64,000 nucleotides of DNA from Lactiplantibacillus plantarum EGD-AQ4. Lineage in GTDB: Bacteria > Bacillota > Bacilli > Lactobacillales > Lactobacillaceae. Below are positions 42,209-51,454 of the stretch, in pieces. The stretch covers positions 124,001-188,000 of the forward strand of contig NZ_AVAQ01000012.1 of the NCBI RefSeq assembly GCF_000463075.2. The letters run 5' to 3'. Positions within the stretch are counted from its first letter, which is position 1; each line of letters begins with the position of its first letter. The notes beneath the pieces were generated by a model. The model ran no database searches. It saw only the letters and a program-made list of their open reading frames with translations, and was not told the DNA's origin. Both the position numbers and the translations under genes were made by a program.

Positions 42209-42970
42209 TCAATCCCTGAGCGTATTTTGCTGGCGGAACTCAAGTGGCGTTTGTCCTGTCTCTTTCTTAAAGCGTTTTGAAAAATCAGCAGCATCATAGA
42301 AATACAGTTCGGCCGCAATTGCGCGAATCGTCAAGTCCGACGTCAGTAACATATGCTGTGCTTCCTGAATCTTTTTCGAATTAATATAATCCCGAATCGA
42401 CATATTCATTTCCTGACTAAAGGCCCGGCGAACCGTCTCTGGATTACAGCGTTTGTTGACGTGGGCCAATACTTTACGGACAGATAGTTGGTCATGCAAG
42501 TGGGCATTAGTGTAATACAGCACATCCAGTGTCGATTCCAAATGCGCATTATAAGATAAGGCATTCGGTTCGGCAATTGCCGCAAAATCCCGCACGATTT
42601 GAACAACTAATGGCTGATAGCGGTCCGTCGTCACCGGCAACTTACTTAACCACCGCTGGTAATCATTACGCAACTTAACAAATTCAAAAATTTCGGCATG
42701 GTTTTCGGTACCTTCATACGCCAAGACATCGACCAGCGCGCGTAACTGCATCTGTTTCTCCTCACTGGATAATTTATTCAATAAATCCCGTGAGCGTGTC
42801 AGATTTTCTTTGACAAATTGAATACCTTCCTCAATTTTTCCAGCTCTGTAAAAGCGAATAAAATCACGCTCTAGATAGCCTAACAAAATCAAGGCTTTGG
42901 TTGTTGGGTGTTCATCATTATAATCACGCATTTGATGTAAATATTGTACAAATTGTATTTCTGTCCCCAT
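42209..42970 (-). CDS. AraC-family transcriptional regulator
   Basis: A 253-residue regulator. The C-terminal 100 residues form the two-helix-turn-helix AraC domain (LSVRKVLAHVNKRCNPETVRRAF; then TIRAIAAELYFYDAADFSKRFKKETGQTPLEFR, key parts AAELYFYDAADFS and FKKETGQTP). The N-terminal part (1-150) is helical and lacks the cupin fold of AraC itself; its ligand is unknown. The ATG at 42970 follows AAGGGGATCG. Divergent from the large surface-protein gene across a 1.1-kb gap, and transcribed toward the MucBP remnant, so it may regulate adhesion genes (inference). Confidence 0.88.
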   Translation of the reverse strand: MGTEIQFVQYLHQMRDYNDEHPTTKALILLGYLERDFIRFYRAGKIEEGIQFVKENLTRSRDLLNKLSSEEKQMQLRALVDVLAYEGTENHAEIFEFVKLRNDYQRWLSKLPVTTDRYQPLVVQIVRDFAAIAEPNALSYNAHLESTLDVLYYTNAHLHDQLSVRKVLAHVNKRCNPETVRRAFSQEMNMSIRDYINSKKIQEAQHMLLTSDLTIRAIAAELYFYDAADFSKRFKKETGQTPLEFRQQNTLRD

Positions 42971-44021
42971 GATTTCGATCCCCTTTGCATAATTATTCAA
43001 GAGTAGGTTACACAAAAATAAAGCTCATTCTATCAGATATAAACTAGTAATACCATTTGTATTTTCTAATCAAATATTTATAATGCTAACTAATACTGCC
43101 GTATATTAATGATTCTACCAAATCAATTTTATTTCACAATTAATACACACACGAGCCTTGCCATTGGTGGGCTGAGACTGACTAGCGAAGTTTAAGATTA
43201 AGCGCCCAGTTGCGACATCTCTCTCAATCTAATCCAACGGAATCCGGGAACGAACTTTCTAGCTAATCATTTTAAGTCATTCGCTTTATCAGCCCGCCGC
43301 TGCTTCACCTATTCGGCGAGCTACCCGATCTAACTCATCCGACTAACGATTCCGCATTCACTATCCGACTACTTTCTATTAACAATACCGCATTTTCAAT
43401 TATCAAAAAGCGCAGATAGTCACGCCACCAAGAAATTTTTTGCACATACTGATTCTAATAATCCCCATTGATCTCCTGAGTGACAATGTTGGCTAATCAG
43501 AATATGGTCAGAATTCTTTTTTAAACAAATTTGGATCCTCTCATTCCCCAATAACACCTTTCCCAAAATATTTTGATCAATAACGAGGCTCAAAAGGTAT
43601 CGTTTTCGAGCGATGAATTAAGAAATTTGGCAAATTTTTTGAAATTTATTTCGTTGTCCATCGCTTACCAGCATTCAACAATTCACAGCACTTATTGTCG
43701 TCATAAACGTTGCCATAACTGCATTTGTCAGTTTAAAAATAACGAATTTGTGGTTTGTGACCATCAGTTGTTGATAATCCTAGGATTATAACTGTTTGGC
43801 AAAAGAATCCAAGCTACTCTCTTCATACAAAACGGGGTTAAACTGGTCCAAACAGGCGATGTATATCAATATTAAACTTTTCATGGTATACACCTTACAA
43901 ACGGTTAATTTTCGTATTAATACGTTTTAATGATTGGTATAGTGGGATTTGTTTCCATCTAGAAATCCAATAAACTGAGCTCATCAATTAGTTTTTTATT
44001 ATCGTACTGTTAATGTATTTC
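42971..44021. other. Long intergenic region between AraC and the large surface protein
   Basis: About 1 kb, AT-rich in most parts. No gene is supported: the 72-codon frame at 43573-43791 has a TTG start, no ribosome binding site and no recognisable domain. The region probably holds long 5' control sequences of the two divergent genes. Confidence 0.5.
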
Positions 44022-44042
44022 TTGACACGTAAAACGCTTTCA
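44022..44042 (+). promoter_or_regulatory. -35 element with overlapping cre site, large surface protein
   Basis: TTGACA (44022-44027) is directly followed by GTAAAACGCTTTCA (44029-44042), a 12 of 14 match to the cre consensus. TAGTCT 17 bases after TTGACA is a possible -10. CcpA bound here would lie between the hexamers, so carbon catabolite repression of the surface protein is predicted. Confidence 0.6.
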
Positions 44043-44116
44043 ATTAGTCTTGCATTATAAAGATGATTAGATGTCTGTATGTCAGCATGTCAACCACGCT
44101 ATGGAGGCGAATGAAG

Positions 44117-47008
44117 ATGAGACAAATGAACCGCGATGTCACGACCAATTACAAGATGTATAAAAAAGGCAAAATCTGGCTTTTCAGCGCAGTTACACTT
44201 AGCGCCGGTGTCCTTAGTATGACTACCGTTGCCCAGGCCGACACACAAGCTACGGTTAATTCCACCTCACCCACAATTACGGCGACCACCAGCCATTCTA
44301 GTTCTACGCCAACCGTTAATCACGTGACTTTAACTACTGATTCCGCAATTACAGCACCTACTTCAACCGCTGATACGACCGACACTACCAACTCGACACT
44401 GGCAACTTCAAGTACAGCCAGTTCGACTGAGACAGAACAAGTCGCCAGCACGGCTACTTCCACTGATTCCACTCAAACTGCTAGCAAAGACGATTCAACT
44501 GCGGATACCACACTAGCTTCTAGTACTACTAGCTCGCCTGCAGATTCGTCACAAGCTGCCAGTGAAGTAAACTCAGCGGGCAATTCTTCACAAACTACCA
44601 GTGAAGCCAACTCGACCGCGAACTCCGATCAAGCTGCCAGTGATGCCAACTCGACCGCAAACTCTGACCAAGCTGCCAGTGATGCCAATTCGGCGGCCGA
44701 TTCTGACCAGGCTGCCAGTGATGCCGGTTCAACGGCTGATTCCGACCAAGCTGCCAGTGATGCCGGTTCGACGGCCGATTCCGACCAAGTTGCTAGTGAA
44801 GCCGGTTCAACGGCTGATTCCGACCAAGCTGCCAGTGATGCCGGTTCGACGGCCGATTCCGACCAAGTTGCTAGTGAAGCCGGTTCAACGGCCGATTCCG
44901 ACCAAGCTGCTAGTGAAGCCGGTTCGACGGCCGACTCTGCTTCTTCACAAGCTACCAACGAAGTAAACTCGGCGGCTGATTCCACACAGACTGCCAATGA
45001 AGTTGACTCGACTGCTGATTCTTCAACAGTTTCAAGTAATGCAGGTAAAACTTCAAACAAGCCGACTTCTTCAACGAATACAGTGAAGTCGTCAAATTCA
45101 TCGTCAGCAAAAAAAGCGACGAGCACTTCAAATAAGACCGTCATCGCTAAGAAATCATCTGAAAAATCTTTGGCAGAACTATTAGGTTCGATTTTCTCCG
45201 ATGAACGGCTAAAAGAACTTGGTATTGATATCGAGTATATTCATGAAAACAATGCGTTGGGAATTGCCTCACTGTTCCATATTTTCGCTAATTCCACGAC
45301 CCTTAATGCCGATACCAATGGGAATATCGCCACCATCGAATTGATTTCAGGCGAGACAGACTTTGGAACTCGTAACTATGAGAACGATTTATACTATATT
45401 GCTAACTTACTCGGATCGCTCTTAACGAACTCATTCCGTGGTAATAGTAATCTCGTCCACGTCGGCGATGCCGTTTCAGTAGGCTCTGAAAATGGCCAAG
45501 CCGTTATCAACGGTGTCACATTGAACAACGTCACTGACGACCAGGTCTTTAAGGATAGCGACGGCAGCGTGTATATCGATATGGCCGCCTATTTCGACTT
45601 ACTCCGCGAAAAAGCAGCTTACTATTATGACCAGGCAACCAGCGATGGTATCACCTATGATTTCTCTGATATGAATAACCGAACCATCGACGTTTCAAAA
45701 GCTTATGAAAAAGCCGCCGCAGATGGTGAAAAGTATATCTATGCCAACATCCCATTGAGTGTCTTACAAGCTTCACAAAGTTTATATATTCTTGGCGTTC
45801 AAACGGGTGGGCCAACCTTAATTATTAATGTCATCGATGATTTAAAAGATGTCGCTGAGGGGACCCAAATTAACCTTGAAACCAAGACGGAGATTCAAGT
45901 AGATGGCGAATTTCTCTCATCTTCTGAAAGAACTGAGTTTGACAAATCTGTCATCCTCTGGAACTTTGGTGACGACCACTTGAAGTACAACTTTGTCATG
46001 GCAGGACGGTTTGTCGGCTCAATCCTAGCTCCAAATGCCGAGATTATCGGTAATGTCAACATTGACGGTAATATTATCGCTGATCACGTCAACATCAACA
46101 ATGGTGAATCTCACCGTTTTGATCTACAGACTCCTGATGGGTCAACCGATCCAGAAGAACCTGGTAATCCGGATCCTTCCGACCCGACTGAACCAACCGA
46201 TCCGGAAGAACCGACCGACCCTGAAGAGCCAACTGATCCAGAAGAACCGACCGATCCGGAAGAACCGACTGATCCGGAAGAACCGACCGATCCGGAAGAG
46301 CCAACTGATCCAGAAGAACCGACCGATCCAGAAGAGCCAACTGACCCCGAAGAACCAACTGATCCGGAAGAACCGACCGATCCGGAAGAACCAACTGATC
46401 CGGAAGAACCGACCGATCCGGAAGAACCGACCGATCCGGAAGAACCTACTGACCCAGAAGAACCAACTGATCCGGAAGAACCGACCGATCCGGAAGAACC
46501 GACTGATCCAGAAGAACCGACTGATCCAGAAGAACCGACTGATCCGGAAGAACCGACTGATCCGGAAGAACCAGCCGACTCTGAAGAACCAGCTGACTCT
46601 GAAGAACCAGCCGACTCTGAAGAACCAGCCGACTCTGAAGAACCAGCTGACTCTGAAGAACCAGCCGACTCAACAGCAGCAACGACCCTTCAGTCAGCAA
46701 CTGCTCCCGCTGTATTTAACCAATCAGCCACGAGCGAACGGCTGGTCACGGCGGTTAGTCGTGCAGATGAATCAGTCGCAAACACTGATACACCAACCGA
46801 CACAACCAGCAGTGTCAGCACACCAGCCACCGCAGCCAAAGTTGCCAAGGCAGCAGCCAAGGATACTTCCACGCTCAAGTTAGGGGCAATTCTTCCGCAA
46901 ACTGGTGAGAATACGCCACGAACAATGACGGTTTGGGGACTAGTCATGCTTGGATTGACCGGAATGTTCGGCTTATTAACAACCGCATTCAAACGTAAAA
47001 AGGAATAA
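44117..47008 (+). CDS. Large LPQTGE-anchored surface protein with choice-of-anchor-A-like domain
   Basis: A 963-residue cell-wall protein. In order: signal peptide of the KxYKxGKxW type (YKMYKKGKIW, residues 14-40); Ser/Thr/Ala/Asp-rich stalk to about residue 345 with 13-residue repeats; a globular region (350-680) with FVGSILAPNAEIIG and GESHRF, typical of the choice-of-anchor-A/adhesin domain; about 20 PEEPTD hexapeptide repeats and six ADSEEP repeats; then LPQTGE at 926, hydrophobic helix and KRKKE tail for sortase. ATG 44117 is favoured because GGAGG lies nine bases upstream; ATG 44111 is too close. Likely an adhesin under carbon catabolite control. Confidence 0.92.
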   Translation: MRQMNRDVTTNYKMYKKGKIWLFSAVTLSAGVLSMTTVAQADTQATVNSTSPTITATTSHSSSTPTVNHVTLTTDSAITAPTSTADTTDTTNSTLATSSTASSTETEQVASTATSTDSTQTASKDDSTADTTLASSTTSSPADSSQAASEVNSAGNSSQTTSEANSTANSDQAASDANSTANSDQAASDANSAADSDQAASDAGSTADSDQAASDAGSTADSDQVASEAGSTADSDQAASDAGSTADSDQVASEAGSTADSDQAASEAGSTADSASSQATNEVNSAADSTQTANEVDSTADSSTVSSNAGKTSNKPTSSTNTVKSSNSSSAKKATSTSNKTVIAKKSSEKSLAELLGSIFSDERLKELGIDIEYIHENNALGIASLFHIFANSTTLNADTNGNIATIELISGETDFGTRNYENDLYYIANLLGSLLTNSFRGNSNLVHVGDAVSVGSENGQAVINGVTLNNVTDDQVFKDSDGSVYIDMAAYFDLLREKAAYYYDQATSDGITYDFSDMNNRTIDVSKAYEKAAADGEKYIYANIPLSVLQASQSLYILGVQTGGPTLIINVIDDLKDVAEGTQINLETKTEIQVDGEFLSSSERTEFDKSVILWNFGDDHLKYNFVMAGRFVGSILAPNAEIIGNVNIDGNIIADHVNINNGESHRFDLQTPDGSTDPEEPGNPDPSDPTEPTDPEEPTDPEEPTDPEEPTDPEEPTDPEEPTDPEEPTDPEEPTDPEEPTDPEEPTDPEEPTDPEEPTDPEEPTDPEEPTDPEEPTDPEEPTDPEEPTDPEEPTDPEEPTDPEEPTDPEEPTDPEEPADSEEPADSEEPADSEEPADSEEPADSEEPADSTAATTLQSATAPAVFNQSATSERLVTAVSRADESVANTDTPTDTTSSVSTPATAAKVAKAAAKDTSTLKLGAILPQTGENTPRTMTVWGLVMLGLTGMFGLLTTAFKRKKE
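44620..44940 (+). repeat. 39-bp tandem repeats encoding 13-residue stalk units
   Basis: Imperfect direct repeats of 39 bases encode AASDAGSTADSDQ and variants (ANSTANSDQ, VASEAGSTADSDQ). The nucleotide copies are close enough to recombine, so stalk length is expected to vary among strains. Confidence 0.85.
46190..46670 (+). repeat. 18-bp tandem repeats encoding PEEPTD then ADSEEP
   Basis: About 20 copies of an 18-base unit encode the PTDPEE hexapeptide, with mainly synonymous differences, followed by six copies of a related unit encoding ADSEEP. A wall-spanning acidic, proline-rich stalk; length variation is likely. Confidence 0.9.
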
Positions 47009-47167
47009 CAATCCACTAACGGTCAAGATTGTTAATTCACCAGAGTGATTGCAGCGTTGCTAATGAGCAAGTACTGACGCCATGAGTTCACATTCGCCCA
47101 CCATCACACAGCTAAATCCAACGTGAACGCCTTGACGTTTGACGTCAGCCATTCAAATCCAGCATTT

Positions 47168-47226
47168 AAATATCTGTTGTTGGTAATCGAGCAATTCTCG
47201 ATTACTGGCAACGGATATTTTTATTT
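47168..47226 (+). terminator. Terminator of the large surface-protein gene
   Basis: AAATATCTGTTG...TAATCGAG pairs with CTCGATTA...CAACGGATATTT, a long stem followed by T residues. It lies 160 bases after the stop codon. Between 47010 and 47167 nothing else is supported. Confidence 0.75.
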
Positions 47227-47393
47227 TGCCTATCTCCCCCTGTTGACCCTCATCACGAAGTTCATCTGATTGCCAACCGTTGACGCCACATCATTACTGC
47301 GCGAACTTTTCTGTAATTTTCCAAACCAGCCATAACGCATTCAGGCCCATTCCAGTAGCTATGACGAGTCGTCCTCATAATTTTTATCCGCAC

Positions 47394-47424
47394 CAAAAAA
47401 GGCCGGCCGAAGCCGAACCTTTTT
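47394..47424 (-). terminator. Probable terminator of the TfoX-C-like gene
   Basis: CGGC and GCCG form a short stem flanked by GG/CC and by A and T runs; read on the minus strand it ends in TTTTTT. It lies about 65 bases after the stop codon. Confidence 0.6.
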
Positions 47425-47486
47425 GATGACTATCACACTGCAATCAGTGGTGCCATTAGCGTATCCAATTGAAATCCGCGTCACCA

Positions 47487-47741
47487 TTAAGCTAAACTTC
47501 TGAAGTATTGCTTTAAGGCTTCACGAGTCTCCGTTGGTAATTGCGTATAAGGCTTGTTTTCAATCGCACCTTGTAACGAATATAAAAGTTGGATACAGGC
47601 GTGCGGATTGACCTTTTTAATGGCTGCAAACGCGGCTTTACTCCCCATGGTCGAGAGTTGTTCAGGGGTGGTAATCGCGACTGTTTCTAATTGCTTTGCT
47701 AATGTTGGCCCAATATTGGGTAATTTGGTTAAGGTTGCCAA
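47487..47741 (-). CDS. TfoX C-terminal-domain-like helix-hairpin-helix protein
   Basis: An 84-residue protein equal to the C-terminal domain of TfoX/Sxy. It begins TKLPNIGPTLAKQLETVAI, a helix-hairpin-helix-like segment, followed by LSTMGSKAAFAAIK and the conserved ACIQLLYSLQGAI. The domain is linked to competence regulation in Gammaproteobacteria; free-standing copies in Firmicutes have no established role. ATG at 47741 follows GAAAGGAAATG. Downstream of the kinase gene by 48 bases, in the same direction, so perhaps co-transcribed. Confidence 0.88.
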   Translation of the reverse strand: MATLTKLPNIGPTLAKQLETVAITTPEQLSTMGSKAAFAAIKKVNPHACIQLLYSLQGAIENKPYTQLPTETREALKQYFRSLA

Positions 47742-47789
47742 TTAACTCATTTCCTTTCAGCTTATGAGCTCAGTTTACTACAATTGACC

Positions 47790-49118
47790 CTAACCTTCCA
47801 CAATCAGTTCGGCCACAAAATCAGTGTCTTCAATCGCATAATTGACGCGCAACTTATCGGTCGTCAACTGCTCAATACTGCTTAAGCCGTAACCCAAATG
47901 ACCGGGCTTAGTCGTAAACCGGCTCTTCTTAATCACTGATAAATCTAAGGCTTCATCATTTGGAATTTGATTCTGAACGGTAAAACTTACCGTGTGTTCG
48001 TCCTGATTAGTCACTGTCAGTTTGACTTGCTGGTCCGCTCGCAATGCAGCATCGATCGCATTATCTAGCAAATTGCCCAAAATCCGCACGACTTTAATTT
48101 GCGGCACATTGGGTAATTCGACATCTTCTAAGATGTAGACCAACAGATTGACGTGTTGCGTCATTGCCGCATCGTGTTTGGCATAAATCAGGCCGCTAAC
48201 GGTTGGCATGGCTAAGCGACTCAAACTCGCAAGTTCCGACTGTTGATTCAAACGGATACTACTGGGTAAGACTTCCGTTTCAAAATACTGTTTAAGCCCG
48301 GGCATATCGTCATTCTTAATAAACGAAGACAAGCTGAGTAAAACGTTTTGATAGTCGTGCTTGAAGAGGTGTAAGTCGCGATTGTGGTGACTAAGTAATT
48401 CGTTGTAATTAGAAACTTCTAATAATAATTGGGCGTCATTCAAATGACTGTTTTTATTATTTATTAAGTATAGGCCGATGATGCCAAAAGTGACGCTGGC
48501 CGCAATCGCCATGTAGGTCTGCGAATTGACCGTCCATTCCATCGCGAAGACGTACGCGATGACATAAATGATGAAGAATAACAGGACAAGCAAATAATCA
48601 CTTGCGTCAACCCGTGCCCGCTGCAAAAAGTCAGCTGCCGAAACTCGCACTAACCAGCGGTGCGCCATGAATGCGAGGGCCAAAACAATCGGCAAGTCAA
48701 TGATGACGGTGACTAAAATATTCAAGTCCGCCGTAATATCAAAACCAATCGCCTGCCGCAACAACATCGGTGCAGTCGGCGCCATCAACGCTTTGGCTGC
48801 GACCGCAATAACAGCACTAATCAGCCGTTTAACTGCATTTAGAAAAATTGCAACCGGTAACATTAGTAACCACTTTGTATATAACAGCCGCGAACTCATA
48901 AACGTATTCACCGCGACTAGTGGAATGATCCAGAAGAAGACCAGCGGCACGTGTGGAAAAAGCAACGTGCACACCTCACCAAACGCTTGCGCGAGCCAAA
49001 TCAGGAGGACCCAGACAATACTGATGCGCCAGGTGACATATTCTCGAAAAGCAATCATTAGGAATAACATTTCAAACAAGCCAGAACTTAGGGACAATAC
49101 GAAGAAAACTGTTGCCAT
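47790..49118 (-). CDS. AgrC/HPK10-type sensor histidine kinase, orphan
   Basis: A 442-residue quorum-sensing-type kinase. The N-terminal 210 residues have six or seven membrane segments, as in AgrC and bacteriocin-peptide sensors. The dimerisation helix carries the phospho-acceptor His in LFKHDYQN, the N-box is NLLDNAIDAA and the G-box is LGYGLSSI. Normally a LytTR response regulator and a peptide gene lie beside it; neither is present, and the next gene is a TfoX-C-like protein. ATG at 49118 follows GAGAGGTGG. It may sense a peptide and use a distant regulator (inference). Confidence 0.9.
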   Translation of the reverse strand: MATVFFVLSLSSGLFEMLFLMIAFREYVTWRISIVWVLLIWLAQAFGEVCTLLFPHVPLVFFWIIPLVAVNTFMSSRLLYTKWLLMLPVAIFLNAVKRLISAVIAVAAKALMAPTAPMLLRQAIGFDITADLNILVTVIIDLPIVLALAFMAHRWLVRVSAADFLQRARVDASDYLLVLLFFIIYVIAYVFAMEWTVNSQTYMAIAASVTFGIIGLYLINNKNSHLNDAQLLLEVSNYNELLSHHNRDLHLFKHDYQNVLLSLSSFIKNDDMPGLKQYFETEVLPSSIRLNQQSELASLSRLAMPTVSGLIYAKHDAAMTQHVNLLVYILEDVELPNVPQIKVVRILGNLLDNAIDAALRADQQVKLTVTNQDEHTVSFTVQNQIPNDEALDLSVIKKSRFTTKPGHLGYGLSSIEQLTTDKLRVNYAIEDTDFVAELIVEG

Positions 49119-49345
49119 GCAACCACCTCTCATTGGGTTAAAATCTATTTGTTAAGTTACCTTCCGAACGTCTAATGTCAAAAAAATATCACAGTACTCC
49201 TTACTATTGTAAGCGTTTTTTGAAATTTCGGTCAGTATGGGCGCTTGCTAATTGCAATCAGCTTACAAAATCAACTGACACGAGCTTCCAACGAAGGTGG
49301 CCAACTATTTTTTAGCCTACCGTTCACTGCTCAGGATGTCAACAG

Positions 49346-49388
49346 CAAAAAAACGCTCGAACACTGAATTGACAATGTTCAAGCGTTA
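49346..49388 (-). terminator. Terminator of csc cluster 1
   Basis: On the minus strand AACGCTTGAACA pairs with TGTTCGAGCGTT and ends in a T run. It lies about 115 bases after the stop of the last csc gene. Confidence 0.8.
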
Positions 49389-49506
49389 TTAACTGCAAAT
49401 GAAGCAACCTCAAATTTAGCAGATTTAAGGGTCAAACTGCCCATTCAATTCTTGGTTGTTGATCTGGGTGACAACGTTTCATTAATGGGCGCGCTGTCAA
49501 GATCAC

Positions 49507-50997
49507 TTACGGCGTATCCTGCAGTGTCCAATTAACAGATCCGCTATAACTATCGACTTGAACGCTAGGCTGGACGTCTAACAAAATGCCTTTGCTGGCT
49601 GACCAATCGCTGGTGGCAGTCGTCGCGGTCTTGCCCGCCACTTTACTGCCGGAAGCGACCGTCACGGACGTATTCGTCAAGACTTGTTTGGTGCTACCGT
49701 TCAGATAAATCAAGTTACCACTGAGGGTCTTCGTCGCCGATTTCATTGCGGTTGCCGTCGCTCGGAGGTACCAAGTTGAGCCGGTCTTACGCGTATCGTT
49801 GACGACAATGTTCCAGCTACTCGTCGGCTGATACAAGGTCTCCTTGAATGGAATCGTCAAACTGCCAAACGTTAGACTAGCCGGGGGCGTGCTGAGACTC
49901 AAGGTACCATCGCGCATGGTTACCGTAATCGTCTTGGCATCCGATTTTAGACCGGAACTTCCCTTACCATAGACGTTGATGGTCGTACTGCCGCCGACTG
50001 CTAACGCGCTCAGTTTGCTAGCTAGGCCCGTCTCCTGAGCAGCATACGTGATCGTATCAGTCGCACTATCCGGATTCGTCGCGACGATTCCCGCTTGTTT
50101 GACCAACCACGCGACCACGGCCGAGTCACTCGTCAATGAATCCAAATCACCCGGATACACATCCACGGCCGTCTTCGAACTCGTGATGTTGAGCTTCTTC
50201 GGTGTCACGGTGGCCGTTGCCGTCCCATTATCACCCGTCACCTCATCAACTTCAGTCACTGTCACCGAAGTCAGCGACCCTAATGCCGTCCCAAGATTCA
50301 AAGTATAAGTGCCGTCGCTGCCGACCGTCGTTGTCACGCCATTAACATTACTACTAATGGTGTTGCCGGGGGTCCCGGTGCCTTTGATGACCGTATCGGT
50401 GGAATAGAGCGTCCCAGTAATCTTGGGCGACAGTGTCTGCGCAGAAAACTTACCGACTTGATAAGTTCCTTCTTGCCCATTAACAGTGATCCGGAAGCCA
50501 ACATAAATTGGGAGTGCCGTCTTGATATTTTGAAAATTGACCGCCAACGTCTGCGTTTGTTTGGATGAACTAATGGTAATCGAATTGCCACTCCCGAGAC
50601 TCGCAGGTGTGGTCGTCATTAACGTCGTCCCGGTATAACTGTCACTTGCCGGCTTGGTCATAATGTCATAGTACGCCTTAGTCATCGTTGATTTACTAGA
50701 TCTTAAGCCAATCGTCCCACTCATGGTGACCGTCATCTTGGTCGTCTGCTTCGTAATTCGACCATTATCGGCATAATTGGCGGTAATCGCCGTTACAGAC
50801 GGATAGTTGGATAACCCCTCATCAACGTTACTACCGACGACGTTCCCACTTGGGGTCAGCTGAAAGGCGCCATTCGACTTCACATCCGTCATCTTATCCG
50901 TTAGGGTCGCCGCGTTTGCATTTAAACTCAACCCACTTAAGATGAGGATTAGGCTAAAGCTAGCTAGCCATAGTCCCTTCATGATTTGTTTAAACAC
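49507..50997 (-). CDS. WxL-domain surface protein (CscC-like)
   Basis: A protein of about 496 residues exported by a signal peptide (cleavage after NANA) and made of repeated Thr/Ser-rich beta-sandwich regions and a C-terminal WxL domain (last 170 residues). The two WxL motifs are GSTWYLRA and VNWTLQD. WxL domains bind peptidoglycan non-covalently. The start is uncertain: GTG at 50997 has GGGGGTGA upstream and overlaps the preceding gene by eight bases; ATG at 50982 would also give a signal peptide. Last gene in cluster 1, order B-A-D-C. Confidence 0.82.
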   Translation of the reverse strand: MFKQIMKGLWLASFSLILILSGLSLNANAATLTDKMTDVKSNGAFQLTPSGNVVGSNVDEGLSNYPSVTAITANYADNGRITKQTTKMTVTMSGTIGLRSSKSTMTKAYYDIMTKPASDSYTGTTLMTTTPASLGSGNSITISSSKQTQTLAVNFQNIKTALPIYVGFRITVNGQEGTYQVGKFSAQTLSPKITGTLYSTDTVIKGTGTPGNTISSNVNGVTTTVGSDGTYTLNLGTALGSLTSVTVTEVDEVTGDNGTATATVTPKKLNITSSKTAVDVYPGDLDSLTSDSAVVAWLVKQAGIVATNPDSATDTITYAAQETGLASKLSALAVGGSTTINVYGKGSSGLKSDAKTITVTMRDGTLSLSTPPASLTFGSLTIPFKETLYQPTSSWNIVVNDTRKTGSTWYLRATATAMKSATKTLSGNLIYLNGSTKQVLTNTSVTVASGSKVAGKTATTATSDWSASKGILLDVQPSVQVDSYSGSVNWTLQDTP

Positions 50998-51424
50998 CAG
51001 CGTCACCCCCAAACTGTTCCTTTAATTGCCGATAAAGTGCGCCCAACAGCGTTCCGGCTAATAAACTCATGCCAGTCAGTAATCCCCACAAACCAGCGCG
51101 CTCACTGGTTTGCGGTAACCGACCACTCGCCATGGCTGTCGGCCAGCCCGCAATCGAGTTCGTTGGTTGACCCTGGCGCGATGTGCCGGTCGTCGGCTGC
51201 GTCACTGGTGATTGCGTTTCCGGCCGCTGCTTCGTCGTTTTGAGAACATAGGGCCGCCTGCCATCAGGAATATCGCGCGCTGGAATAATGCGGTCAGCGT
51301 CATACGTCGTCTCATAAAAGCCGACACTAATCTCAGTGCGACCCTGAATGCCCGCCTGAGCAGACAGCGGCCAGCCTAGCACCAGCACAACGCCCACTAT
51401 TAATCGCCATCGTTTAATCGGCAT
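50990..51424 (-). CDS. Small LPQTS-anchored surface protein (CscD-like)
   Basis: A 144-residue protein. A signal peptide (1-24, SAQA) is followed by an extracellular segment with GQPTNS and Thr/Gln-rich sequence, then LPQTSE near residue 102, a hydrophobic helix and a charged tail. LPQTSE is a variant of the sortase signal LPQTGE with Ser in place of Gly, a form known for csc clusters. It may anchor the WxL complex to peptidoglycan. ATG at 51424 follows GGGGGAAGGG. Overlaps the next gene. Confidence 0.85.
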   Translation of the reverse strand: MPIKRWRLIVGVVLVLGWPLSAQAGIQGRTEISVGFYETTYDADRIIPARDIPDGRRPYVLKTTKQRPETQSPVTQPTTGTSRQGQPTNSIAGWPTAMASGRLPQTSERAGLWGLLTGMSLLAGTLLGALYRQLKEQFGGDAGV

Positions 51425-51454
51425 GACCCTTCCCCCATTTCCATACACTTTAAA

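Noticed and set aside
43573-43791. 72-codon plus-strand ORF with several cysteines (CRHKRCHNCIC)
   Set aside because: TTG start, no ribosome binding site, no conserved domain, AT-rich surroundings. Likely chance.
46035-46883. Long out-of-frame and antisense ORFs across the PEEPTD repeats
   Set aside because: They are shadows produced by the 18-bp repeat period; only the frame with signal peptide and LPQTGE is real.
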